From an uncultured Ruthenibacterium sp. (GTDB lineage: Bacteria; Bacillota; Clostridia; Oscillospirales; Ruminococcaceae), in contig CAJUMH010000036.1 of NCBI GenBank assembly GCA_910587145.1, positions 1-26,165 of the forward strand: DNA of 26,165 nt. Reading direction: 5' to 3'. Shown piece by piece: positions 15,400-22,666 of this stretch. The first letter of the stretch is position 1; each line of letters begins with the position of its first letter. The translations under genes were made by a program, and so were the position numbers. A model generated the notes under the pieces. That model did not search any database. It was not told the DNA's origin and saw only the letters and a program-made list of their open reading frames with translations.

Positions 15400-15603
15400 C
15401 TCGGCTGTGTAGTCGTCTGGCGCCCGGCCTCGTATGGATCAGAAGAAGCCCGAAGCGCCCGCTTCGGCGCAAAGAAGAAAAAGCCGGGCGCGCGCTGCGC
15501 GCTCGAGCGCAAAGCGAACACGGAAAGATCCGCCAAGGCGCGAAACGGCGCTTTGAACAGCGCCTTTTATAAAACCTCTCGAACAGATCGGAGATGAAAC
15601 AAA
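15400..15603. other. Leader region of the VanY-type gene with hairpins
   Basis: No gene was seen. A palindrome CCGAAGCG-CC-CGCTTCGG lies near 15450-15470. A terminator-like hairpin lies at 15547-15564 (GGCGCT, loop TTGAAC, AGCGCC) followed by TTTTATAAAA. If the promoter at 15332-15360 is real, this leader has a possible attenuator 40 bases before the start codon. Confidence 0.5.
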
Positions 15604-16491
15604 ATGCACCAGAGCACACCGCCGGGACGCCGGCCGCCGCTGACGCCAAAGCAGCTCGCGCGGCGCAGAAGAAAGCGGCAGCAGCAGCGCAAAAAGGCGC
15701 TGCGGCGTTATTATCTGTTTCTGGCTGGGATGGGCCTGCTGCTCGTTGTTGCCGCCGCGGGGCTTGCGGTCTTCGTCCGGGAGGTTTTCTTCGGCACCGG
15801 GAACGGCGCGGCTTCGTCTTCGGCGGCTGACGGCAGCCTGGCGTCTTCGGCGTCCGGCTCGACTGCCGCGCCGCCGGCCCAGCCGGAGCCGGACGCTCCG
15901 GCCGACCCCGCTTTATGGAGCCTTCTGCTTACGAACGTCAGCCATCCGCTGCCGGCGGGCTTTGCGCCGGAGCTTGCAAGCGTGGGCAGCAACAGCCGCA
16001 ACGGCACACAGTATATGGATGCGCGCGTGGCCGGCGCGATGGCGCAGATGCTCGCCGCCGCCAAAGCGGACGGCATCGAGCTTGTGGTGCGCTCGGCCTA
16101 TCGCTCTACCGAAGAGCAGAAGACGCTCTTCAACAGCATGAAGCAGAGCTATCTCGACCAGGGCATGAGCGAGGAAGAGGCGCTGGCCGAGACAAAAAAA
16201 TGGCGCAACGTGCCCGGCACCTCCGAGCACGAAACGGGCCTGAGCGCGGATATCGTGGGCGCGGCCGATCTGAATGCCGATCTCGTGCCAGAGCTCTCCG
16301 GGCGTGACTGGGCTGTATGGCTAAAGGAGCATGCCGCCGAGTACGGCTTTATCCTGCGCTACCCCGCGGATAAAACCGAAATTACCGGCACCGCGTTCGA
16401 GCCTTGGCACTATCGCTATGTGGGCGTAGAGGACGCAAAGAAGATCCTGGCGCAGGGGATCTGTCTGGAGGAATATCTCGGCGCAGCGTAG
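15604..16491 (+). CDS. VanY-type D-Ala-D-Ala carboxypeptidase (M15B)
   Basis: A 295-residue protein. The N-terminus is very basic (residues 9-35), followed by one membrane anchor (about 36-58), a Ser/Ala/Pro-rich linker (65-105), and an M15B peptidase domain. Zinc ligands are H209 and D216 in SEHETGLSAD and H269 in EPWHYRY, with E266 as the catalytic base; SAYRSTEEQ (164-172) is also characteristic. Such enzymes trim the terminal D-alanine of peptidoglycan stem peptides outside the cell. The domain is complete. The ATG at 15604 has GGAG ten bases upstream; another ATG ten bases earlier is in a different frame. Nothing around it suggests vancomycin resistance, so wall remodelling is the likely role. 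Confidence 0.9.
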   Translation: MHQSTPPGRRPPLTPKQLARRRRKRQQQRKKALRRYYLFLAGMGLLLVVAAAGLAVFVREVFFGTGNGAASSSAADGSLASSASGSTAAPPAQPEPDAPADPALWSLLLTNVSHPLPAGFAPELASVGSNSRNGTQYMDARVAGAMAQMLAAAKADGIELVVRSAYRSTEEQKTLFNSMKQSYLDQGMSEEEALAETKKWRNVPGTSEHETGLSADIVGAADLNADLVPELSGRDWAVWLKEHAAEYGFILRYPADKTEITGTAFEPWHYRYVGVEDAKKILAQGICLEEYLGAA

Positions 16492-16517
16492 CCGGCAGGC
16501 CGGAGCGCACCCGCACC

Positions 16518-16543
16518 CTGCCCTGCGCAAAAAGGCAGGGCAG
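16518..16543 (+). other. Hairpin between the peptidase genes
   Basis: CTGCCCTGC and GCAGGGCAG form a perfect nine-base stem with the loop GCAAAAAG. No U-run follows, so termination is doubtful. It may be an mRNA-stabilising or processing stem between the VanY-type gene and the first M16 gene. Confidence 0.5.
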
Positions 16544-16578
16544 CCATTGTGAATGATAAAAGAAGAAGGACGTGTCGC

Positions 16579-17847
16579 ATGGAACGTATCACTGTTGCGC
16601 CGGGTGCGCAGATCACCGTGCTGCCGGCGGAAAAATTCAACCGGTGCCGCATTTCAATCAACTTTATCTGGCCTGCCGCGCGGGAATGGGCCACGGCCGA
16701 GGCGCTGCTGCCGCTGGTGCTGGAGCGCGGCTATCGGGATTGCCCGGATATGACCGAGCTTTCCAAAAAGCTGGCGCGCCTGTACGGCGCGGCGCTCTCT
16801 GTAGACGGTACCATGGGCGGGCAGAGCCGTGTGCTGACGGTGACTGTCTCCGGCATTCGGGACAGGTTCGCGCTGGCGGGCGAGCCGCTGAGCATGGAAT
16901 ACGCGGGGATCGCCTTTGGCGTTGCGTTCCGGCCCTATCTTGTGGACGGCCTGCTGGACGCCGAGGCGGTGGACATTGAGCGCGAACAGCTGCGCGAGCT
17001 GCTGGAAAGCGAGATCAACGAAAAACGCGGCTACTGCATTCGGCAGGCACGCCGCAAATTCTACGGCGATTCGCCGGCAGGCATTGAGCGCAACGGCTAT
17101 CTGGACGAGGTGAACAGCCTGACGGCGCGCACCGTAACGGACGCCTATTTTCGCATGCTGCGCCTTGCGCGCATTGAGGTGACGGTACTGGGCGCAGACG
17201 TAGAAGCCGCCCGCACCTGCCTTGCCGCCGCGCTGAAGGGCGTTTTGCGCACACCTTCCGAGCTGCCCTCCCCCATTGCCATGCCCGCGTGCAAGGCGCG
17301 TTCGTTTGAAGAGCCGCTGCCCACCGTACAGGGCAAGCTGTGCCTGCTGTTTACCTCGGGCGTGCCGTGCGCGCCCGAAGAGCTTTCCGCGCTGCGCGTG
17401 GCTGTGGCGGCCCTGGGCGGCACGCCCACCTCTCGCCTTTTCCAAAACGTGCGCGAAAAGCAAAGCCTTTGCTATTACTGCGCGGCAACCCACATCTCGC
17501 TTACGGGCGCGCTGTGCGTGGACAGCGGCGTAGAGCACGACAAGGCCGCGCACGCGCGCGATGCCATTTTGCACGAGCTGAGCGCAATGTGCACCGGCAC
17601 GCTCTCGCAGGCGGAGCTGGACGATGTGAAACGCGCGCTGAAAAACCAGCTTGCCGCCGTGAGCGATACGCTGCAGGGGCTGGAGGGCTGGTATTTTGCC
17701 GAATGCATGCGCGGCACACAGAAAACGCCGGAGGAGGTATCGGCCGAGATCGACGCCGTTACACAGGAAGATGTGCGCCGGGTGCTGTCGCGGTTTTCGC
17801 TTTCGGTATGCTATACGTTGACAAAGGAGGCGGGCGCGGATGCGTGA
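16579..17847 (+). CDS. M16 family peptidase-like protein, inactive subunit (YfmF-like)
   Basis: A 422-residue protein with the two-lobed M16 (insulinase-like) fold. The N-terminal region (NFIWPAAREWATAEALLPLVLERG) aligns with where active members have HxxEH, but the His and Glu ligands are missing. It is therefore probably the non-catalytic partner. The later stretch GGTPTSRLFQNVREKQSLCYYC is the typical C-domain signature. The ATG at 16579 has AAGAAGGA eight bases upstream; the frame is open ten codons earlier at a GTG without a better site. It overlaps the next M16 gene by eight bases, as YfmF and YfmH do in bacilli. The pair probably forms a heterodimeric peptidase; the substrate is unknown. 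Confidence 0.88.
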   Translation: MERITVAPGAQITVLPAEKFNRCRISINFIWPAAREWATAEALLPLVLERGYRDCPDMTELSKKLARLYGAALSVDGTMGGQSRVLTVTVSGIRDRFALAGEPLSMEYAGIAFGVAFRPYLVDGLLDAEAVDIEREQLRELLESEINEKRGYCIRQARRKFYGDSPAGIERNGYLDEVNSLTARTVTDAYFRMLRLARIEVTVLGADVEAARTCLAAALKGVLRTPSELPSPIAMPACKARSFEEPLPTVQGKLCLLFTSGVPCAPEELSALRVAVAALGGTPTSRLFQNVREKQSLCYYCAATHISLTGALCVDSGVEHDKAAHARDAILHELSAMCTGTLSQAELDDVKRALKNQLAAVSDTLQGLEGWYFAECMRGTQKTPEEVSAEIDAVTQEDVRRVLSRFSLSVCYTLTKEAGADA

Positions 17848-19108
17848 CGATTCGATGCGCGCGGTGCGCGAGGCGGCCGCGTTTGAGAGCACGGTGCTGG
17901 AAAACGGCCTGACGGTGCGGGTGCACCCGATGCCGGGCTTTACGGGCGTGCACGCGGTATATGGAACCAAATTTGGCAGCATCGACCGCGCGTTTGCCCT
18001 CGACGGCAAACGGGTGGAGCTGCCGGCCGGCATCGCACATTTTTTAGAGCACAAAATGTTCGAGAACGAGGAGGGCGATGCGTTTACGCTGTATGCCAAA
18101 ACCGGCGCCGGCGCAAACGCCTACACCAGCTTTGATAAAACCTGCTATATCTTTTCGGCCTCCAACCGCGTGGACGAAAACCTAGATATCCTGCTGGGCT
18201 TTATCTCCCGGCCGTACTTTACGCAGGCCACCGTGGAAAAGGAGCAGGGCATCATCGGGCAGGAGATCCAGCAATACGACGATTCGCCGGACTGGCGGCT
18301 GATGTTTGCCGTGAACCAGTGCTTGTATCACACACATCCGGTGCGGGACGATATCGCGGGCAGTGCGCGGAGCATCGCGGCAATCACGCCGGAGCTTTTG
18401 TACGCCTGCGCCGACGCCTTTTACCGCCCGCAGAACATGGTGCTGGCCGTGGCGGGCAATGTAACGATGGACGCCGTACTGGCCGCCTGCGCCCGCGCCG
18501 GGCTGCCGGCAAAGACGGGCACGGTGGAGCGCCTGATGTGCGCCGAGCCGCCCACGGTGGCCGAGCCGTACCGGGAATTTACCATGGCCGTAGCCAAGCC
18601 CGTGCTGGGCGTTGGCTTTAAAGAGCAGCCGCCGCAGGGCGATACGCTGCGAATCGAGCTCGTCTGCGATATCATCACCGAGCTTGTTTGCGGCAGCATG
18701 ACGCCCCTGTATCGCCTTTTGTATGACGAAGGGCTTGTAAGCCCGGGCTTTTCGGGCGAATTGATGAGCCTGCCCGGCGCGCTCTCGTTCCTGTTTGGGG
18801 GCGAAACCTCCGAGCCGGAGCGTGTGCGCGGCCTTTTGCTGGACGAAATTGCCCGGCTGCGGCGCGAGGGCGCCGACGAGGAGCTGTTTATCCTGTGCAA
18901 AAACCAGCTTTACGGCGAGCTGGTGCAGGATCTGGAAAACGTGGAAGACGTGGCGAGCACGCTCGCATCCTCGTTTTTCCGCGGCCATACCCCGGCAGAC
19001 GAGATCGAGACGCTGGCATCCATTACGCTGAGCGAGGTAAACGCCGCGCTGCGCACGATGCTTTGCACAGACCGCAGCGCCACCGTGATCATTCGCCCGG
19101 CGGAATAG
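17840..19108 (+). CDS. M16 family zinc peptidase, active subunit (YfmH-like)
   Basis: A 422-residue peptidase with the inverted zinc motif HFLEH (about residues 66-70, in GIAHFLEHKMFE). A downstream Glu in the helix after VEKEQGIIGQEIQQYDDSP serves as third ligand. NAYTSFDKTCYIFSAS is also typical of the family. It cleaves short peptides or unfolded segments and should pair with the inactive subunit just upstream. The ATG overlaps the upstream gene by eight bases and has AAAGGAGG nine bases before it. A terminator-like hairpin follows at 19174-19200. In other Firmicutes such pairs sit near lgt or peptide-processing genes, but the physiological role here is inferred only. Confidence 0.92.
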   Translation: MRDDSMRAVREAAAFESTVLENGLTVRVHPMPGFTGVHAVYGTKFGSIDRAFALDGKRVELPAGIAHFLEHKMFENEEGDAFTLYAKTGAGANAYTSFDKTCYIFSASNRVDENLDILLGFISRPYFTQATVEKEQGIIGQEIQQYDDSPDWRLMFAVNQCLYHTHPVRDDIAGSARSIAAITPELLYACADAFYRPQNMVLAVAGNVTMDAVLAACARAGLPAKTGTVERLMCAEPPTVAEPYREFTMAVAKPVLGVGFKEQPPQGDTLRIELVCDIITELVCGSMTPLYRLLYDEGLVSPGFSGELMSLPGALSFLFGGETSEPERVRGLLLDEIARLRREGADEELFILCKNQLYGELVQDLENVEDVASTLASSFFRGHTPADEIETLASITLSEVNAALRTMLCTDRSATVIIRPAE

Positions 19109-19173
19109 GCCTGCGGCTCTGTGCACGGCCGATCACGCTTGGCCGCGCGAGCCCGGAGGCGGCCGTCATCCCC

Positions 19174-19200
19174 GCTGCAACCGCCATTGCGGCTGTTTTA
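19174..19200 (+). terminator. Probable terminator after the M16 pair
   Basis: GCTGCAA (19174-19180) pairs with TTGCGGC (19187-19193) around CCGCCA, followed by TGTTTTA. The stem is seven bases with one G-T pair, and the T-tract is moderate. Confidence 0.55.
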
Positions 19201-19475
19201 TCACGCGGGCCCGGGGTCTTTGCCCTGCGGCCGCATTGCTTGTGAGGAAATGCAGTTACAGGGTTCCAAGCCCTATTGATTGGCGCTTGAAAGAGCATCC
19301 GGCACACAGATTGATTCGGTTCAACGCGAAGCGGGGCCTGCGCGCCTTCACGTGCTCTGCAGGACGCCTGTTTCTTCAAGCACATTTTAACAAATTTTTG
19401 ACTGCTGCGTCAGAGGCTCCGCGGCCTTATTCTCTTTGGCGCCCTGCGGCGCGGCGGAAAGGAATGGTCATATTG
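19201..19475. other. Upstream region of lgt, no gene seen
   Basis: About 275 bases between the probable terminator and lgt. The lgt frame is open upstream to 19236, but that stretch does not resemble Lgt. TTGACT at 19398-19403 is a -35-like hexamer, but the nearest -10-like TTATTC is too far (23 bases) to be convincing. No riboswitch was recognised. Confidence 0.4.
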
Positions 19476-20861
19476 ATGAGCTATCACGTTACATTCCCCG
19501 GCCTCGGGCTGGAGTTTACGCTGGATCGCGTAGCGTTTATGCTGTTCGGCCTGCCGATCTACTGGTATGGCATCCTCATCGCCTCCGGCATGCTGCTGGC
19601 GCTGCTGTTTGCGTTCCGTTATGCGCGCAGCTTCGGCATCGACGCCGACCGGATGGTGGATGTGATCCTCGTCAGCACGGTGTTTTCTGTGCTGGGAGGG
19701 CGCGCGTTCTATGTGGCGATGGCGCCGTTTGAATACGAGAGCTTTGCCCAAATGCTGGATATCCGGCAGGGCGGGCTTGCCATCTACGGCGCGGTGATCG
19801 GCGCGTTTGCAGCGGCCCTTTTCGTCTGCAAATGGCGCAGGGTGCCCGTTCTGCCAATGTTCGATCTGGCCGGTATGGGCTTTTTGATCGGGCAGGGCGT
19901 TGGCCGCTGGGGCAATTTTTTCAATCAGGAGGCGTTTGGCACGAACACCACGCTGCCCTGGGGCATGTACAGCGACGGCACCCATGCCTATCTGGCAGGC
20001 GTGCAGTCGCGCCTTGCCGAGCAGGGGGTCGCGGTGGATCCCACGCTGCCGGTGCATCCGACGTTTTTGTACGAATCTGTCTGGTGCATTCTGGGCTTTT
20101 TCGTGCTGTGGGCGTATCTGAAGCACCGCAAATTCCACGGCGAGCTGATCCTGCTGTATGTCATCTGGTACGGCGCGGAGCGCTTTTTTGTGGAAGGGCT
20201 GCGCACCGACAGCCTGATGCTCGGCAGCTTCCGCGTGAGCCAGCTGATCGCTGCGGCCTCGGTGCTGGCGGCGCTGGCGCTGTGGCTTGTGCTGCGGCAA
20301 AAATATAAAGGTCAGCCGCTGGTGATCACCTATCCCGTGCCGGAAAAGCAGAACGGCAAAACACAAATCTGGCTTTGCACCTGGCCCCTGACGCAGACAC
20401 CGCCCACCGACAGCGAGATCAAGGCAAAAATCGAGCAGGCGCGGCAAACGGCGGCACAGCCGCCCGCGCCCAACGGCCCGACGGCGTATGTAATCGCGTT
20501 CGGCGCGCCGGAAGCGAAAACGGCCAAAGGCCCGGCAGAGCCTGCAAAAGCAGAGCCAGCGCCGGCAAAGGCGGAACCGATGGGCCCGACGGAGGCCGCA
20601 AAGGCAGAGCCAGCGCCGGCAAAGGCGGAACCGATGGGCCCGACGGAAGCCGCAAAGGCAGAGCCAGCGCCGGCAAAGGCGGAACCGATGGGCCCGACGG
20701 AGGCACAGGCCGAGGCGGAGCCTGCAAAAAAAGAGACAGCATTAGAGACAGCCACCGCAGAGAACGGGCCAAGGCGGACGCCCGCGCAGCCCGGCAGTGC
20801 AAAACCGGACGAAGCTTCGAACAAAACGGAGCAGGAGGCAAAAAATGGCACAGCGGATTGA
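19476..20861 (+). CDS. lgt: Prolipoprotein diacylglyceryl transferase with repeat-bearing tail
   Basis: A 461-residue protein. The first roughly 279 residues are a complete Lgt, with seven membrane spans. It has RQGGLAIYGAVIG (98-110), the signature GRWGNFFNQEAFG (143-155) with its conserved Arg, Asn and Glu, HPTFLYES, and RFFVEGLRTDS. Lgt moves diacylglycerol from phosphatidylglycerol to the lipobox cysteine of prelipoproteins. The remaining 182 residues are hydrophilic, rich in Ala/Glu/Pro/Lys, probably disordered, and include three 18-residue repeats (AKAEPAPAKAEPMGPTEA). Normal Lgt is 260-300 residues. The ATG at 19476 begins the conserved region; GGAAAGGA lies 12 bases upstream. An in-frame ATG at 19464 is possible but has no room for a site. 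It overlaps folD by 17 bases. Confidence 0.93.
   Translation: MSYHVTFPGLGLEFTLDRVAFMLFGLPIYWYGILIASGMLLALLFAFRYARSFGIDADRMVDVILVSTVFSVLGGRAFYVAMAPFEYESFAQMLDIRQGGLAIYGAVIGAFAAALFVCKWRRVPVLPMFDLAGMGFLIGQGVGRWGNFFNQEAFGTNTTLPWGMYSDGTHAYLAGVQSRLAEQGVAVDPTLPVHPTFLYESVWCILGFFVLWAYLKHRKFHGELILLYVIWYGAERFFVEGLRTDSLMLGSFRVSQLIAAASVLAALALWLVLRQKYKGQPLVITYPVPEKQNGKTQIWLCTWPLTQTPPTDSEIKAKIEQARQTAAQPPAPNGPTAYVIAFGAPEAKTAKGPAEPAKAEPAPAKAEPMGPTEAAKAEPAPAKAEPMGPTEAAKAEPAPAKAEPMGPTEAQAEAEPAKKETALETATAENGPRRTPAQPGSAKPDEASNKTEQEAKNGTAD
20544..20705 (+). repeat. Three tandem 54-bp repeats inside lgt
   Basis: Copies lie at 20544-20597, 20598-20651 and 20652-20705, head to tail and nearly identical, differing at one to three bases each. 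Each encodes AKAEPAPAKAEPMGPTEA in the lgt frame. The near identity means recent duplication, and copy number probably varies between strains. Confidence 0.95.
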
Positions 20862-21699
20862 CGGAAAAGCCCTTGCGGCCCGGTACAAGGCCAAGGCGGC
20901 GGCCGAGGCCGCCGCGCTGCGGGAAAAGGGCGTTCAGCCCCGTTTGGCCGTGGTTCTTGCGGGGGAAAATCCGGCCAGTAAAACCTATGTTGCGGGCAAA
21001 GCGCGCGATTGCGCCGAATGCGGCATTCTTTCCGATGTGATCGAGCTGCCCGAGCAAACCGGCGAACAGGAGCTGCTCGCCCGAGTCGCCGCGCTGAATG
21101 CGAACCGGGCGGTGCACGGCGTGCTGGTGCAGCTTCCGCTGCCCGCGCACATCAGCACCTCGCGCGTGATCCATGCCATCGCGCCCGAAAAGGACGTAGA
21201 CGGGTTTACGCCCGTAAATGTGGGGCGTATGGTGCTGGGAGAAGAATGCTTTTTGCCCTGCACTCCGGCCGGCTGTCTTGCCATGCTGCAAAGCACCGGC
21301 GTGCCGCTTGCGGGCAAGGACGCGGTGGTGATCGGACGCAGCAATATTGTGGGCAAGCCCATGGCACTGCTGCTGACAGCGCAGGACGTTACCGTAACGC
21401 TGTGTCACTCCCACACGGAGCATCTGCGCGAAAAATGCGCCGCGGCGGATATTCTGATCGCGGCTGTCGGCAGAGCGGGCTTTGTAACGGCGGATATGGT
21501 AAAGCCGGGCGCGATCGTGATCGACGTAGGCATCAACCGCGGCACAGACGGCAGGCTGTGCGGCGACGTGGATTTTGCCGCCGCAAACGAACGGGCATCA
21601 TTCATCACGCCCGTGCCGGGCGGCGTTGGCCTGATGACGCGCGCGATGCTGATGCACAACACCGTCAAGGCCGCGCGGCTGCAAAGCGCGGCGCTGTAA
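20845..21699 (+). CDS. folD: Methylenetetrahydrofolate dehydrogenase/cyclohydrolase
   Basis: A 284-residue bifunctional enzyme that oxidises 5,10-methylene-THF to methenyl-THF and hydrolyses it to 10-formyl-THF, supplying one-carbon units. The catalytic Tyr/Lys pair is Y48 and K52 in TYVAGK. VLVQLPLP, EKDVDGFTPVN and GRSNIVGKP are all present. The C-terminal motif, usually PGGVGPMT, reads PGGVGLMT, a Pro-to-Leu change. AGGAGG is six bases before the ATG at 20845, which lies inside the end of lgt, so translation is probably coupled. The frame is open 16 codons further upstream but has no site there. No clear terminator follows; a small GGGC/GCCC stem lies just after the stop. Confidence 0.95.
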   Translation: MAQRIDGKALAARYKAKAAAEAAALREKGVQPRLAVVLAGENPASKTYVAGKARDCAECGILSDVIELPEQTGEQELLARVAALNANRAVHGVLVQLPLPAHISTSRVIHAIAPEKDVDGFTPVNVGRMVLGEECFLPCTPAGCLAMLQSTGVPLAGKDAVVIGRSNIVGKPMALLLTAQDVTVTLCHSHTEHLREKCAAADILIAAVGRAGFVTADMVKPGAIVIDVGINRGTDGRLCGDVDFAAANERASFITPVPGGVGLMTRAMLMHNTVKAARLQSAAL

Positions 21700-21846
21700 C
21701 GGGCAAACCGCCCGGCAAAGCGCCGCGCGCACCGGCCGCAAACCCTTTTTTGCACAAGCCGCTCGCAGAAGTGCTTTTGCGGAAAACGCGCGATAGGTTC
21801 AAAAGTGAGAAAAGTGAAAAAGTCGTCAAAAAGTTTGCAAAACAGC

Positions 21847-21875
21847 TTGACAAATGAAGATCTGTATGCTAAAAT
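21847..21875 (+). promoter_or_regulatory. Promoter of tRNA-Leu
   Basis: Perfect TTGACA (21847-21852), 17-base spacer, TAAAAT (21870-21875). The expected start is about 60 bases before the tRNA. Confidence 0.85.
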
Positions 21876-21881
21876 TTATTA

Positions 21882-21938
21882 TGCTGCTTCGGTGAGCGGC
21901 AGCAGAGAAAGCGTGATCGTGAGGCAACTCACGTTCAC
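21882..21938 (+). other. Structured 5' leader of the tRNA transcript
   Basis: Two hairpins fill the space between promoter and tRNA. One has GCTGC/GCAGC arms (21882-21902). The other, at 21913-21938, has a ten-base-pair stem with one mismatch, capped by a GCAA (GNRA) tetraloop. They would have to be removed by RNase P with the rest of the leader. Confidence 0.6.
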
Positions 21939-21944
21939 ATATAT

Positions 21945-22031
21945 GCGGATGTGGCGGAACTGGCAGACGCGCTAGATTCAGGTTCTAGTGAGAGCAATCT
22001 CATGTGGGTTCAAGTCCCTTCATCCGCACCA
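21945..22031 (+). tRNA. tRNA-Leu (anticodon CAG)
   Basis: An 87-base class II tRNA. The acceptor arms GCGGATG and CATCCGC pair perfectly. The anticodon arm CTAGA/TCTAG has the loop TTCAGGT, giving anticodon CAG. A long variable arm (GAGAGCAATCTC) and the T arm GGGTTCAAGTCCC are present, and CCA is encoded. It reads CUG codons. Its 3' end faces the recombinase remnant and is a likely attachment site for an integrative element. Confidence 0.95.
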
Positions 22032-22035
22032 GAAG

Positions 22036-22067
22036 AAATCCCGTAAAACAGCTGTTTTACGGGATTT
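22036..22067 (+). terminator. Terminator after tRNA-Leu
   Basis: A perfect 15-base inverted repeat, 22036-22050 against 22053-22067, is followed by TATTTTC. Flanking CAGAAG and CTTCTG extend the symmetry to roughly 22030-22079. The structure would work on both strands, so it may also stop transcription coming from the accessory side. Confidence 0.9.
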
Positions 22068-22138
22068 TATTTTCTTCTGATGATATTTTCATTGTGAAAA
22101 CTCCGTTGATGTCTGTCAAGTGTCCGTCAAGCAAACAG

Positions 22139-22300
22139 TCAGGCGAACAGCTTCGACACTGTTTCGCCCCTCTCGCGTTTAGATTGTGCAGAAATATGGC
22201 TGTAAATATTGGCGGTTGTGCTGAAATCCGCATGTCCCATCTATTCCGGAACATGCTTGAGTGATTCGCCGTTATTAACCAGCATGGACGCACAGCTGTG
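22139..22300 (-). pseudogene. C-terminal remnant of a tyrosine recombinase (integrase)
   Basis: Minus-strand translation gives HSCASMLVNNGESLKHVPE, a stop, then MGHADFSTTANIYSHIS and a short tail to TGA at 22139. This is the end of a phage/ICE-type tyrosine recombinase. It includes the H of the RHxxA box, the later MGH, and the catalytic Tyr in NIYSHI. The codon expected to be Trp (EWMGH) is TAG (22241-22243). The residue before the first His is Gly, not Arg, and similarity ends there, so the rest of the gene is gone. It lies 108 bases from the tRNA-Leu 3' end and points toward it, as integrases of tRNA-integrating elements often do. It cannot make an active recombinase. Confidence 0.75.
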
Positions 22301-22605
22301 CCCTTATGGCATAATAAGGACAAATCGGAAAATCCTCGCGTTGCGGGGAGTTGATTGGTTTGTCCGTATTCTTTTTCCAACAAATCCCCCGCAAAAAATA
22401 GGCATAACAAGGGAAGCCAAAGGTGAGGTGTAACGTAACCGGCAGGTGCGTTCGGCTGGACGCAAAGCGGCCGGTCCGGGGCTTGGGGAACCCCAACAAG
22501 CTGCATCGGAATATCAAAAACGATATTCCTTTGCCCTGTTTGCATACGTTAGTGCCCCCCAACCTTCTGCCCCCTGCTTTCCCCTGTGGTGTCCGTTCTT
22601 TGCCC
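22301..22605. other. Accessory spacer, hairpins, no gene supported
   Basis: Frames here are short and overlapping, and none is convincing. Inverted repeats include TTGGGG/CCCCAA (22483-22496, two-base loop) and a terminator-like GGAATATC/GATATTCC stem (22508-22529, loop AAAAAC) followed by TTT. The stretch probably belongs to the remnant element. Confidence 0.45.
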
Positions 22606-22634
22606 TTGCATCAAGCAGGCTGAAGGACTATACT
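22606..22634 (+). promoter_or_regulatory. Promoter of the flavoprotein gene
   Basis: TTGCAT (22606-22611), 17 bases, TATACT (22629-22634). The gene starts 32 bases downstream. Confidence 0.65.
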
Positions 22635-22666
22635 ATGAATCAGATTGGATAAATGAGGTTTTACAG

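Noticed and set aside
16654..18099. 481-codon minus-strand frame opposite the M16 genes.
   Set aside because: Antisense shadow of two clear M16 genes; no recognisable motif.
19398..19437. TTGACT as a -35 for lgt.
   Set aside because: The nearest -10-like hexamer is 23 bases away, outside normal spacing.
20544..20705. CRISPR-like array.
   Set aside because: The repeats are directly adjacent without spacers and are in frame inside lgt.
22057..22545. 162-codon minus-strand frame over the recombinase remnant.
   Set aside because: It is in a different frame from the recombinase similarity and crosses the terminator; no sign of coding.
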